Shown here: positions 10,289-19,145 of the stretch, piece after piece
How positions within the stretch are numbered: the first letter of the stretch is position 1
Layout: every line of letters begins with the position of its first letter
Source: Chlorobiota bacterium
GTDB taxonomy: Bacteria; Bacteroidota; Chlorobiia; Chlorobiales; Chlorobiaceae
DNA length: 64,000 nt
Assembly: GCA_016866305.1 (NCBI GenBank)
Contig: VGMX01000008.1
Location: forward strand, 20,941-84,940
Direction: 5' to 3'
Translations under genes and position numbers: made by a program
Notes under the pieces: generated by a model
The model's database searches: none
What the model saw: only the letters and a program-made list of their open reading frames with translations
What the model was told of the DNA's origin: nothing

Positions 10289-11389
10289 CTACTGTGCGTA
10301 CAGCACTTCAAACTGGCCGCAACCGCCTTTGCAGACGTGCTCGACCCAGCGGGCGTAAGCACCGCCGCTCCAGCGATACTCCTCGAGATTCTGCGAACGG
10401 AACTGAGGGGCTGCATAGCGGATCTTGTACCCTTTCGGAAGGACGATCTTGAGCTGGGTGTCAACGGTGAAGTCGTTGAACTTGCCGACCATGCCGTGGT
10501 GAACCAGCGGAATGAGCGGGTGGTTGAGAATTCTGCGGAGACCGCCGCCGGCATCAACCGATACGCCGGGGAATTCGCCGTCAACCTTCACCTCGATACC
10601 CTGTGAATCCGAACGGAAACCGGCTTCAACCGATGCCGGCCGGTTCAGTTTGTCCGACGGGAAGAGTTCCATCCAGCGGGAGATGGAATCCACAACACCG
10701 GAACCGCCGTGGGAGAAGCGCCACCTTGTCACCCCGACAGGCCCTTTGTCGCTGCCCTGGGTTCCAATGCTGTTGACTTCGATTTTCGAGATTCTCTGTC
10801 CGCCTTCGTTCAGTGCGGTAAATGCAGGTCCGATGAACCAGAAATCACGAATCCAGTCGTTGAAAGTTCCGGTGCTCGATATCGCTTTGACGGTGCCTTC
10901 CCAGGTGTCGATCACATCGTTGTTGTCGAGCGGCACTTTCATGATGATGTCATGGAACTGGCGACCCTGCATGTAGATCGGGTTGGGGACGTTTCTGCGG
11001 ACAGCGTCGGAACGGTAGTAGTACATGTTGACGACCGAGCCTTCGAAGGAGAAGGCGTGAGAGAAGTCTCCGACAGAGACGGAGCCTTCGCCTACGCAGA
11101 TTCTTCTTTCCTTGGTTTCATTGGCGATATCGGCCTCGACAACCAACTTGTTCTTGGTACTGTCGACAATCGACTCGATCACTGCGGAAAAGCGTACGAA
11201 CTCCTTGGCAGGGTCGAGAGGCTTGACATTGATCTTGACGTTACAGTCAGCAGGGAGCAGCGGACTTGCCGGAGGTACGTTTACCTTTGCACGGCCTTTT
11301 ACCTTTCCCCATGAGCTCGAACCACCCTCGAGAATAATCTCGTAATCCGAATGGGCGGTTGTGGTGTCTTTTGTGCCGAAAAGAGCCAT
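10289..11389 (-). CDS. fmoA: Fenna-Matthews-Olson bacteriochlorophyll a protein
   Basis: The 366-residue water-soluble antenna protein forms trimers that pass excitation from the chlorosome baseplate to the type I reaction centre. The start MALFGTKDTTTAHSDYEI and full length are diagnostic and restrict the host to Chlorobi (or rare relatives). Histidines at 111, 146, 290, 297 and 298 fall at the positions known to ligate bacteriochlorophyll a. Cys49 and Cys353, implicated in redox-dependent quenching, are both present. AAGGAG sits 7 bases upstream of the ATG. The leader carries a small stem-loop (11433-11458) and is AT-rich. The transcript probably ends at 10224-10273. Confidence 0.99.
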   Translation of the reverse strand: MALFGTKDTTTAHSDYEIILEGGSSSWGKVKGRAKVNVPPASPLLPADCNVKINVKPLDPAKEFVRFSAVIESIVDSTKNKLVVEADIANETKERRICVGEGSVSVGDFSHAFSFEGSVVNMYYYRSDAVRRNVPNPIYMQGRQFHDIIMKVPLDNNDVIDTWEGTVKAISSTGTFNDWIRDFWFIGPAFTALNEGGQRISKIEVNSIGTQGSDKGPVGVTRWRFSHGGSGVVDSISRWMELFPSDKLNRPASVEAGFRSDSQGIEVKVDGEFPGVSVDAGGGLRRILNHPLIPLVHHGMVGKFNDFTVDTQLKIVLPKGYKIRYAAPQFRSQNLEEYRWSGGAYARWVEHVCKGGCGQFEVLYAQ

Positions 11390-11432
11390 AATGATTTCTC
11401 CTTTTTCTGGTGGCGTTGAAATTGGATATTTT

Positions 11433-11458
11433 CAGGAAACACCCGGAGTTGATTCCTG
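11433..11458 (-). promoter_or_regulatory. Stem-loop in fmoA leader
   Basis: CAGGAA and TTCCTG (6-bp arms, 14-base loop) lie 44-69 bases upstream of the fmoA start, just below an AT-rich block (11458-11520) that probably holds the promoter. A 5' stabilising hairpin would suit a very abundant mRNA. This is inference. Confidence 0.3.
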
Positions 11459-11596
11459 TTAAATAACAGCTTGAAATAAATTTAAAGAATAAAAATCAAT
11501 AATTAAAGGAAAATATATCTCCGGTTCTGCAGCATTGCATGAAATAACGTATACTGACAGCTGCAGTTCGTATTTCCTGAAAAACGCTGAAATTCC

Positions 11597-13225
11597 ATGA
11601 CTGACAAACTTCCGGAGAACCGTCGCTCCCGTCCGGGGTTTTCTCTTCTGCCGCTTCTTGGCGGCGTGCTTCTCGGAATATCCTTTCCGTCCTACCCGTT
11701 CATTCGTCTTGAACTTCTTGCATGGATCGCACTGGCGCCGCTGCTTCTTTCGCTGCAGGAGGAGGAGTCTTTCGCAAAGGCATACCGGAAGGTATGGTTC
11801 TGCATGCTGATTTTCTCGTCGATCACTCTCTGGTGGGTGTGTCTGGCAACCCTGCCGGGGGGACTGCTTACCATTCTTGCACAGTCGTTTTTCCTGACGG
11901 CTCCTTTTATTGCCTTTTTGCTGGTGAAGCGCCGGAAAGGATTCCGTCCCGCGCTTTTTTCGCTGCCGTTTTTCTGGACGGCCTGGGAATGGGCCTATAT
12001 GCAGCAGGATCTTTCCCTTGGCTGGCTCACTCTGGGAAACTCCCAGGCCCATCTGACCGGCATGATTCAGTATGCCGACATTACCGGTGTCTGGGGGATC
12101 AGTTTCTGGCTTCTATCTTTCAATGTTCTTGCCGTGCTTGTCTGGTCGGAAAAGCGCCGGGGCGCCGTACCCCGTCGTCTGCTCGTCGCCATGACGGTGC
12201 TCGTCGTTGCACCGCTGCTCTATGCGTGGGCTGTTTTCCGCGATCCTCGTGCGGGAGCCGATACCAGCGGTTCGGTGAGGGTTGCCCTTGTGCAGCCGGA
12301 TATCGATCCTTTCCGGAAATGGCAGCGCTACAACATTGCCGATATTATGGAGATCCATTACCTGCTGACCAGCAGGACCGTGCTGCAGGATGCTCCCGAA
12401 CTGGTGATCTGGCCTGAAACCGCCATACCCTTCCAGATTCTCGACAGCACCTATTCCGGTTATCTGCAGTCCCTGCGCCTTTCGCTCAGGGAGTGGAGGG
12501 TTTCGCTGCTGAGCGGTTTTTCGGATATCGAGTATTACCACCCGGATTCGGCAGAAGTGAAAAGCGGAAGAGCGAAATACGACAGTACCAGCAGTCGCTT
12601 TTTCCAGACCTACAACGCATCGATGCTGCTGACGCCGGATTTCCGCAAACCGCAGATCTACCACAAGATCCGTCTGGTGCCTTTCGCGGAACGGGTACCC
12701 TATGTGGAGTATTTTCCCTGGCTCGACCGGTTCACTTTTTCTCTGGCCGGCATCACCAGCTGGGGCAAGGGTACCCGCTCCACAATCATGGAATTCGATT
12801 CCCGCAGCAACGGCAGGGTTAAAACCGCCAACCTCATCTGCTACGAGTCGATCTTTCCCGGTCTTGTTTCGGAATTTGTCCGTAACGGGGCCGAGTTCCT
12901 CACGCTGGTCACCAATGACGGCTGGTACGCCACCTCGTACGGACCCTACCAGCATGCGGCAATCGCGAAACTGCGTTGTATCGAGAACCGGCGCGCCCTG
13001 GCCCGGTGCGCCAATACCGGCATTACCGCCTTCATCGACCGGTTCGGGAGGGTGTACAGGGAAATTCCCTGGTGGGAGGAGCGGACGCTTGCCGCCGATG
13101 TGCCGCTCGAAAACCGGCTGACCTTCTACACGCGATATCCCGACCTCTTTCCGAAAGTGCTTTCCGTACTGTCGGCGGCGCTCATTGTATCTGCATTTTT
13201 CGGCGGGAATTCCCGGAGGAACTGA
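11597..13225 (+). CDS. lnt: Apolipoprotein N-acyltransferase
   Basis: Adds the third acyl chain to the N-terminal Cys of lipoproteins in the inner membrane. The 542 residues have the family layout: membrane helices in the first 210 residues and one at the C-terminus (about 515-535), enclosing a nitrilase-like periplasmic domain. The catalytic triad is visible as Glu in WPETAIP, Lys in YHKIRLVPFAE and Cys in LICYESIFP. HAAIAKLRCIENRR is also typical. It ends 25 bases from the convergent sigma-54 regulator. Confidence 0.95.
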   Translation: MTDKLPENRRSRPGFSLLPLLGGVLLGISFPSYPFIRLELLAWIALAPLLLSLQEEESFAKAYRKVWFCMLIFSSITLWWVCLATLPGGLLTILAQSFFLTAPFIAFLLVKRRKGFRPALFSLPFFWTAWEWAYMQQDLSLGWLTLGNSQAHLTGMIQYADITGVWGISFWLLSFNVLAVLVWSEKRRGAVPRRLLVAMTVLVVAPLLYAWAVFRDPRAGADTSGSVRVALVQPDIDPFRKWQRYNIADIMEIHYLLTSRTVLQDAPELVIWPETAIPFQILDSTYSGYLQSLRLSLREWRVSLLSGFSDIEYYHPDSAEVKSGRAKYDSTSSRFFQTYNASMLLTPDFRKPQIYHKIRLVPFAERVPYVEYFPWLDRFTFSLAGITSWGKGTRSTIMEFDSRSNGRVKTANLICYESIFPGLVSEFVRNGAEFLTLVTNDGWYATSYGPYQHAAIAKLRCIENRRALARCANTGITAFIDRFGRVYREIPWWEERTLAADVPLENRLTFYTRYPDLFPKVLSVLSAALIVSAFFGGNSRRN

Positions 13226-13250
13226 TGTGTTCCGGGGAGCGGCTGCCTGC

Positions 13251-14417
13251 TCAGCGGATTTCGTAGGTCTTGATCTTGCGGTACAGTGTCCGTTCGGTGA
13301 TGCCGAGGACCTTTGCGGTCTGCCGCTTGTTGCCGTTGTTGGCCTGAAGGGTTTCAAGAATGGTTTTTCTCTCCATCTCCTCCAGCGAGGGCGCCGGCTG
13401 TTGATCGCCGGTTTCCTTTATCGGAGCGTCTGCGGTTTTGGACGGCTCCGGCACGGCAGGCATTCCTGATGCGGGGCCTGGAAGCAGAAGGGGAGGGTGT
13501 TGGGTGCGACTGTGAAGCAGCATCTGCAGCAACTGCCGGATTTCAGCCATCTCCTGGCGGAGCTGGATGATGCTGCTGTAGATAAGCTGCAGTTCCTGTT
13601 GTTCCGACTTCGACGGATCATGCACCAGGCTTTTGTGCCGGCTTCGCTGGACGAGATGCTTTTCAAGGATTTCCACCGTTATTTTCCGGCCCTTTTCCAG
13701 CACCAGCAGGGAATCCACGAGGTTTCTCAGTTCCCGCACGTTGCCTGGCCAGGGATACCGCAACAGGATTTCGACCGCTTCAGTCGTAAATCCCTCGAAC
13801 GTTATACCGTGCCTCTTTTCCGAATCGCGAACGAAATGTTCCGTGAGGAGCAGGATGTCCCGTCCCCGCTCGCGGAGCGGGGGAAGCTGCAACTCAACGC
13901 TTCTGAGCCGGTAGTAGAGATCTTCACGGAAATGGTTTTCAGCTACCCGCTGGTAGAGGTTCCTGTTGGTTGCCGCGATGACGCGGGCGTCCGAATAAAC
14001 GGTTTCCGAAGAGCCAACCCGCTGAAATTCACCGGTTTCAAGCACCCGGAGGAATTTTACCTGTGTTTCCGGCGGCATTTCCCCGATTTCGTCAAGAAAG
14101 ATCGTACCCCTGTCAGCGCTTTCGAAATACCCCTTGCGTGCCTGCACCGCTCCGGTAAAGGAGCCTTTTTCATGTCCGAATAGTTCCGCTTCCAGAAGAC
14201 CCGAGGGAATGGCTCCGCAATTGACGGGAATGAAATTTCTGCCCGATCTCCGGCTGTGATCGTGAATGAAACGCGCCAGCACCTCCTTTCCCGAGCCGGT
14301 TTCTCCGGTGATAAGAATCGTAATGTCGGTTTCCGCCACCTGAAGGGCGAGTTCCCTCAGTTCCGATATGACGCCCGACTGGCCGAGAAGGTCATTCTTT
14401 TCTCTTGCGGTTTTCAT
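13251..14417 (-). CDS. Sigma-54-dependent activator without sensor domain
   Basis: 388 residues beginning directly with the AAA+ domain (about 10-235): Walker A GETGSGKE, then GSFTGA at 85-90, where most enhancer-binding proteins have GAFTGA, Walker B GTIFLDEIGE, and the arginine fingers in REDLYYRLRSVELQLPPLRERGRD split over two strands. A Pro-rich linker follows (about 300-340), then a C-terminal Fis-type helix-turn-helix (NGNKRQTAKVLGITERTLYRKI). No receiver, GAF or PAS domain is present, as in PspF, so activity must be set by a partner or by level. It follows the SPOR gene by 27 bases on the same strand. Confidence 0.92.
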   Translation of the reverse strand: MKTAREKNDLLGQSGVISELRELALQVAETDITILITGETGSGKEVLARFIHDHSRRSGRNFIPVNCGAIPSGLLEAELFGHEKGSFTGAVQARKGYFESADRGTIFLDEIGEMPPETQVKFLRVLETGEFQRVGSSETVYSDARVIAATNRNLYQRVAENHFREDLYYRLRSVELQLPPLRERGRDILLLTEHFVRDSEKRHGITFEGFTTEAVEILLRYPWPGNVRELRNLVDSLLVLEKGRKITVEILEKHLVQRSRHKSLVHDPSKSEQQELQLIYSSIIQLRQEMAEIRQLLQMLLHSRTQHPPLLLPGPASGMPAVPEPSKTADAPIKETGDQQPAPSLEEMERKTILETLQANNGNKRQTAKVLGITERTLYRKIKTYEIR

Positions 14418-14444
14418 GAAAACGGTGTGCTTTTTCGTTGTCGT

Positions 14445-15128
14445 TTACCGCAGAGGTACGGGAATCGAGCTGAAGGGGATCGAACTTCCGGCATTTTTGG
14501 CATCCTCTTCGGTGCGCCATGTTTTCTGAAGCCGGACCTTGTGCATGCCTCCCTGCTGGATGATCGTTACCGGACCGTATCCCGAAAGCCGGGAAACAAG
14601 TTTTTCTGCGTTGTCCCGGCTGCCGAAGCTGCCGAACTGCAGGGTATAGCTGCCTGCTTCCGGAACCGGTACCGGCCGCTCAGCCGGAGGAGGGGGGGGC
14701 GTCTGCTTTGCTGTTTCCGGTTTTTCCGGAACTGAACCTGAAGGTCTGCCGGGAGCAGGGGGGGCGGTCATTTGCGGAACAACCTCCGGAAATGCGAGGG
14801 GCTGGTTAAGCGCGAACTGGTAGGACGAAAGTCTTGAGCGGCTGATTTCGTCGAGTGTCGGATCAGGATAATCGGCAAGCTGTTTTCTGTAGAGATAAGC
14901 GGCTTGTGGCCCGTCTTCCGAAAGCAGGGCATCGACCACGAGTTTTTCGGAAGGAATGGTCAGGTTCTTTCGAAGACTTTCTAACAAATAAACCTTATCT
15001 TCATGCACATGCTGCAGGATCTGCGGCGTATAGGATACCCGAGCGGCGCCGGAAACCATCTGCGGAATCAAGAGCACTGCAGGAAGCATCATGATGCATA
15101 TTCGGGCGGATGTGTGCAAACGGGGCAT
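14445..15128 (-). CDS. SPOR-domain exported protein
   Basis: 227 residues from the ATG at 15126-15128. The longer frame to 15176 would bury the signal peptide. An N-terminal signal sequence of about 30 residues ends near MVSGAA. The middle is Pro-rich with a PPPPPAERPVPVPE stretch. A C-terminal SPOR domain (about 150-220: YTLQFGSFGSRDNAEKL, then KVRLQ) would bind denuded peptidoglycan glycans at the septum. Probably periplasmic or outer-membrane associated, with a role in cell envelope or division. Likely cotranscribed with the sigma-54 activator downstream. Confidence 0.75.
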   Translation of the reverse strand: MPRLHTSARICIMMLPAVLLIPQMVSGAARVSYTPQILQHVHEDKVYLLESLRKNLTIPSEKLVVDALLSEDGPQAAYLYRKQLADYPDPTLDEISRSRLSSYQFALNQPLAFPEVVPQMTAPPAPGRPSGSVPEKPETAKQTPPPPPAERPVPVPEAGSYTLQFGSFGSRDNAEKLVSRLSGYGPVTIIQQGGMHKVRLQKTWRTEEDAKNAGSSIPFSSIPVPLR

Positions 15129-15233
15129 CGTGTTCACGCTGGAATGGTTGGAGTGTGATACCGCTTCAGGTAACACCGCTTATAGAGCCAATATGACAAA
15201 TATTTTATTTTTTCCTTCAAATCATACCTCTCC

Positions 15234-16100
15234 ATGAGCGCTTTTTCAGTGAAATCATTTGCGAAAATCAACCTTGGCCTTCTGATCACCGCTAAAAGGA
15301 CAGACGGATACCACACCCTTGAAACGATTTTCGCTCCGGTAGACTGGTCGGATACCATCGGGTTTGAGGAGTCGGACGCGCTTGCCATGCGTTGTACGGA
15401 TCCAGCCCTGCCTGTCGATGAGGACAATCTCTGCCTGAAGGCCGCCAAAATTCTCCGGGATTCTGCCGGTATCACTGCGGGCGTCACCATGACCCTCGAC
15501 AAACGGATTCCTTTCGGCGCGGGTCTCGGAGGCGGCAGCAGCGATGCGGCAACCGTGCTCAGGACGCTCAATACTTTCTGGAACGTCAGGGCTTCCGTTT
15601 CAGACCTGCATGCACTGGCCGTGAAGCTCGGGGCGGATGTGCCGTACTTTCTCGAAATGAAAGGCCTGGCGTTTGCCCGAGGCATCGGGGACGAGCTCGA
15701 GGATCTCGGTCGCACCCTGCCTTTTTACGTCGTCACGGTATTTCCCGAAGAGCACATCTCAACGGTCTGGGCCTACAAACATTTCTATGCCCGTTTCGGG
15801 CGCGAGGTGCCCGATCTGAAGCGTTCCGTCGAACGCCTCTGTCTGGAGGGGGACCGCTCCGTACTCGGCGTTTTTGAAAACGATTTCGAACCGGCAGTGT
15901 TCGATCACTATCCGGCGGTAAAAACGGTCAAGCGGGATCTGCTCGATGCAGGGGGGTTCCATGCCTCGCTTTCAGGGAGCGGGTCGGCGGTATTCGGCTT
16001 TTTTGACAGTCCGGATGGAGCACGTGCCGCCGTGGAAGCCATGCAGGGCAAAGGATACCGGGCAACCCTCACCCCTCCGGGTTTTGCCATGGAGCCATAG
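15234..16100 (+). CDS. ispE: 4-diphosphocytidyl-2-C-methyl-D-erythritol kinase
   Basis: Phosphorylates CDP-methylerythritol in the MEP route, which supplies isoprenoids for carotenoids, quinones and the chlorophyll tail. The 288 residues are full length. The GHMP kinase motifs are clear: KSFAKINLGL at the N-terminus, the ATP loop PFGAGLGGGSSDAA (about 84-97) and SGSGSAVFG near the C-terminus. Divergent from the SPOR gene. Its 3' end is 4 bases from the convergent nitrilase gene. Confidence 0.96.
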   Translation: MSAFSVKSFAKINLGLLITAKRTDGYHTLETIFAPVDWSDTIGFEESDALAMRCTDPALPVDEDNLCLKAAKILRDSAGITAGVTMTLDKRIPFGAGLGGGSSDAATVLRTLNTFWNVRASVSDLHALAVKLGADVPYFLEMKGLAFARGIGDELEDLGRTLPFYVVTVFPEEHISTVWAYKHFYARFGREVPDLKRSVERLCLEGDRSVLGVFENDFEPAVFDHYPAVKTVKRDLLDAGGFHASLSGSGSAVFGFFDSPDGARAAVEAMQGKGYRATLTPPGFAMEP

Positions 16101-16104
16101 CGGT

Positions 16105-16965
16105 TCAATCCGTTCTGCACCTGCCGACGATATGCTGAAGCTCGGATGAAAACAGCCGGAGGTCTTCGTCCAGAAAGTGCGATGAATTCAGCCGTGTCCG
16201 CTTCACCTCGGTGAAGTCCACCGCCACATCGAGCAGCTCTTCCCGGAAGAGCTGCGCTGCCGCAATACCCCTGCCGTCCGGTCCGGTTAGCGAGGAGTTT
16301 CCCCAGTAGGTAAAACTGTCTTCGTTGCCGGTGCGGTTGACGCACGCTACAAAGGTACTGAAGAGGAAGGCATAGGTTTCGGCAATGGTCTGCCATTGCG
16401 AAACGATTGCCGGAGTTCCGCTGCCGGGCGACATGCGTAGCGGGCTCGACATCAGTGCGAACAGCATTTTCGCCCCCTGATGGGCCAGCAGGTATGGGAC
16501 CGAGACATGCCAGAAATCCTCGCAGATGGCCACCCCGATCCTTCCCAGGCGTTTCGAGTTCACGGTTCGGATATGCTGGCCTGCGGAAAAATAGCGGAGT
16601 TCCTCGAACATGCCGTAGGTCGGCAGGTAGATCTTGCGGTGGATGCTCTGCCCGCTGCCGTCTTCGAACATGAATGCCGAATTGTACACGCCGTAGTCGT
16701 CGCTCAGTTCTATGCCGCCACAGATGATGCAGATGTTCCGGCTCAGCTTTCTCAAGGGGTCGAGCTTCGGGTCATCTATGTGCATGGCTATGTCCTGCGC
16801 TGCATCCTGCACATTGTAGCCGGTCAGCGAAAGCTCCGGAAACGCAACGGCATCGGCCCCGTCCCTTATGGCCTCTTCGATGATCGCGCAGTGCCGTTCG
16901 AGGTTCTCGCTGAAGTTGGCAAGCACGCTGCCGGTTTGCGCTATTCTTATGGTTGCTTGCAGCAT
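16105..16965 (-). CDS. Nitrilase-family amidohydrolase, NadE glutaminase-like
   Basis: 286 residues of the carbon-nitrogen hydrolase fold. The Glu-Lys-Cys triad is visible in FPELSLTGY, HRKIYLPTYG and ICEDFWH. The sequence around all three is closest to the N-terminal glutaminase domain of glutamine-dependent NAD synthetase. The synthetase domain is absent, so it is either a free-standing amidase or supplies ammonia to a separate NadE. It follows the purine permease by 13 bases on the same strand, so the two may act in one nitrogen or nucleobase pathway. Substrate unknown. Confidence 0.82.
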   Translation of the reverse strand: MLQATIRIAQTGSVLANFSENLERHCAIIEEAIRDGADAVAFPELSLTGYNVQDAAQDIAMHIDDPKLDPLRKLSRNICIICGGIELSDDYGVYNSAFMFEDGSGQSIHRKIYLPTYGMFEELRYFSAGQHIRTVNSKRLGRIGVAICEDFWHVSVPYLLAHQGAKMLFALMSSPLRMSPGSGTPAIVSQWQTIAETYAFLFSTFVACVNRTGNEDSFTYWGNSSLTGPDGRGIAAAQLFREELLDVAVDFTEVKRTRLNSSHFLDEDLRLFSSELQHIVGRCRTD

Positions 16966-16978
16966 GGCTGTTCCGGTT

Positions 16979-18280
16979 TCAGTGGTATGGATAGAAGATA
17001 TAGAAGGTCAGCGAGAGCAACACCAGAATCCACATTCCCGGATGTATCTCCCGGATTCTTCCGCAGAGCATTCTTATTGCGGTATAGCCGATGAACCCCG
17101 CTGTGATACCGACGCCGATATTGTAGGTAAAGATAATCAGCACAATGGTAAGAAATGCAGGAAACAGTTCGCTGTAGTCATTGAAATCAAGACGGGTGAC
17201 CGACTGCAGCATGAACATGCCGACCGTCACCAGCGCAGGTCCATAGGCATAGGCAGGTACGATGGTCAGGACAGGCGCAAAAAAAAGTGCGAGCAGGAAC
17301 AGCGTGGCGACGACCAGTGCCGTAAAGCCGGTTTTCCCCCCCTGTTCGATACCGGCTGCCGATTCGATATAGACTCCGGCCGTTGTCGTGCCGAGAAGCG
17401 ATGCGGCAATGGTTGCAAGCGCATCGACGAGCATGGGTTTCTCGATTTCCGGGAGATTGTCGTCTGTATCGAGCAGTCCTGCCCTCGACGACAGACCGAA
17501 GAGCGTTCCCATGGTATCGACGAAATCCATGACCAGCGTGGTGGCAATGACGCCGGCGAACCCCCAGGTCAGTGCACCCGGAATGTCGATGTTCATGAAT
17601 ATCGGCTCCATCGAGGGAGGAGGGCTCATGATCGCAGAAGGCAACGGGACGAAGCCGAATGCGATCAACGCCGCCGTCGTGGCGGCAATGCCGATAAGAA
17701 CGGCTCCGGTAACGCGCTGGACCAGCAGTATCGTTATTATGAGCAATCCCCCCATGCTGATGAGCACTTCCGGATGGGCAAGGTTGCCGAGTTTTACCGG
17801 TGCGCCAGGGACTCCGAGTGCGACAACCCCCATGTCGTTGAGTCCGAGAAATGCGAGAAACAGTCCTATGCCCACCGAAAAGCTGTGTTTGAGCGAACCG
17901 GGAATCGCCCCGGCAAGCCACTGGCGCAGTCCCCCGAGCGTCAGGAGGGTGAACAGCACGCCGCTGATGAAAATGGCCGCCATGGCGGTCTGCCAGGAAT
18001 ACCCCATGGTTTTGACAACGGTATAGGCAATAAAAGCGTTTTCACCCATATAGGGAGCAACGGCAAAGGGTCTTTTTGCATAGACCGCCATCAGAAAGGT
18101 TCCGAACACCGCGGTAAGGATGGTTGCGGTCATCGAGGCGCCTTTCGGAACACCCGCGGCGGCAAGGATCGCCGGGTTGACGATGATGATGTAGGAGAGT
18201 GTGAAGAACGTGGTAATGCCGGCAAGAATCTCCTGACGGTATCCGGTGCGGTATGCCTGAAAATTGAAAAAAGATTGCAT
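16979..18280 (-). CDS. NCS2/AzgA-type purine permease
   Basis: 433 residues from the ATG at 18278-18280 (MQSFFNFQAYRTGYRQE). The 19 upstream codons of the longer frame look non-coding. About 12-14 membrane helices. The family signature near the N-terminus reads EILAGITTFFTLSYIIIVNPAIL, with VATTLVMDFVDTMGTLFG and GTTTAGVYIESAAGI further on. These are typical of the AzgA/PbuG branch that imports adenine, guanine or hypoxanthine. First gene of a two-gene run with the nitrilase-family gene. The upstream region is shared with the divergent peroxiredoxin. Confidence 0.9.
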   Translation of the reverse strand: MQSFFNFQAYRTGYRQEILAGITTFFTLSYIIIVNPAILAAAGVPKGASMTATILTAVFGTFLMAVYAKRPFAVAPYMGENAFIAYTVVKTMGYSWQTAMAAIFISGVLFTLLTLGGLRQWLAGAIPGSLKHSFSVGIGLFLAFLGLNDMGVVALGVPGAPVKLGNLAHPEVLISMGGLLIITILLVQRVTGAVLIGIAATTAALIAFGFVPLPSAIMSPPPSMEPIFMNIDIPGALTWGFAGVIATTLVMDFVDTMGTLFGLSSRAGLLDTDDNLPEIEKPMLVDALATIAASLLGTTTAGVYIESAAGIEQGGKTGFTALVVATLFLLALFFAPVLTIVPAYAYGPALVTVGMFMLQSVTRLDFNDYSELFPAFLTIVLIIFTYNIGVGITAGFIGYTAIRMLCGRIREIHPGMWILVLLSLTFYIFYPYH

Positions 18281-18388
18281 GTTTTCGTGGGGTTCGTGTA
18301 ACAATCTGTCAGACAACAAGATACGAATGAATAACACAAAAAAACAGCGAGTTTGCCCCGGGTGTTTTTTTGTTCCGGCAAAACTTTT

Positions 18389-18413
18389 ATATTGGACTAA
18401 AATAGTCCTGTAT
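18389..18413. promoter_or_regulatory. IscR/Rrf2-like operator before peroxiredoxin
   Basis: A 25-bp near-palindrome built on GACTAAAATAGTC with ATA and TAT at its ends. It has the same length and core as the IscR type 1 consensus (ATASYYGACTRWWWYAGTCRRSTAT), differing at four of the 25 positions by my alignment. It lies 65-89 bases upstream of the peroxiredoxin ATG, next to a possible -10 (TATTAT, 18411-18416), so a bound Rrf2-family regulator would block or adjust transcription. No Rrf2 gene is in the window. Confidence 0.55.
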
Positions 18414-18477
18414 TATCGCGGGGCCATCATGAACAGGTTGTAATGTCTGAACAATCAAAATAACAAAGGAGATTGCC

Positions 18478-19068
18478 ATGAGCGTACTTGTTGGCCGGAA
18501 GGCCCCTGAATTCAATGTGGAGGCGGTAACCGGCGGTTCCCAGTTCGTCGACTCGTGCAAGCTTTCGGATTACCGGGGCAAATATGTGGTGCTGTTTTTC
18601 TACCCGCTCGATTTTACCTTCGTCTGTCCGACGGAGCTGCATGCGTTCCAGGAGAAGCTCGACGAATTCAAAAAGCGCAATGTCGAAGTGATCGGCTGTT
18701 CGGTGGACTCGAAGTTCTCGCATCATGCCTGGCTGAGAACACCGAAAAAACTCGGCGGCATCGAAGGAGTGACCTATACCCTGCTTTCCGATATCAATAA
18801 AACCGTTTCCACGGATTACGACGTGCTTGCCGAGGGGGCCGGAGTATCGCTCAGAGGTCTTTTCCTGATCGACCGGGAGGGCGTTGTCCGTCACCAGGTG
18901 GTCAACGACCTCGGGCTTGGCAGGAATGTGGACGAGGTGCTGAGGATGATTGATGCGCTGCAGTTTACCGAGGAGTTCGGCGAGGTGTGCCCCGCAAACT
19001 GGAACAAGGGCGACAAGACCATGAAGCCCGACGATTCGGGCCTGAAGGAATTTTTCAGTGAGGCATGA
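18478..19068 (+). CDS. 2-Cys peroxiredoxin (AhpC/Prx1 type)
   Basis: Thiol peroxidase reducing hydrogen peroxide and organic hydroperoxides. The 196 residues carry peroxidatic Cys50 in FYPLDFTFVCPTE and resolving Cys171 in EVCPANW, so it is a typical 2-Cys enzyme. The C-terminal FFSEA resembles the YF-type tail of over-oxidation-sensitive forms. A strong ribosome binding site (AAAGGAG) precedes the ATG. It is monocistronic, with a terminator at 19085-19135, and sits behind an IscR-like operator, which suggests control by Fe-S status or oxidative stress in this strict anaerobe. Confidence 0.95.
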   Translation: MSVLVGRKAPEFNVEAVTGGSQFVDSCKLSDYRGKYVVLFFYPLDFTFVCPTELHAFQEKLDEFKKRNVEVIGCSVDSKFSHHAWLRTPKKLGGIEGVTYTLLSDINKTVSTDYDVLAEGAGVSLRGLFLIDREGVVRHQVVNDLGLGRNVDEVLRMIDALQFTEEFGEVCPANWNKGDKTMKPDDSGLKEFFSEA

Positions 19069-19084
19069 TCTCTCTTCGATGCAT

Positions 19085-19135
19085 ACCCCTGCTGTTTGTC
19101 CGGCATGAGCTGCCTTTGGAGCAGGGGTGTGTGTT
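19085..19135. terminator. Inverted repeat between peroxiredoxin and proS
   Basis: ACCCCTGCT (19085-19093) and AGCAGGGGT (19120-19128) form a 9-bp stem with a 26-base loop, followed on the plus strand by GTGTGTTTTCC. It lies between two convergent genes. The T run is interrupted, so strength is uncertain. Confidence 0.5.
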
Positions 19136-19145
19136 TTCCTTTTGC

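Noticed and set aside
12113..13357. 414-codon minus-strand open frame opposite lnt
   Set aside because: It mirrors the conserved lnt gene, is rich in Arg/His/Gly with no domain, and has no ribosome binding site.
16868..18301. 477-codon plus-strand open frame opposite the purine permease
   Set aside because: His/Arg/Asp-rich translation without family resemblance, antisense to a clear 12-helix transporter.
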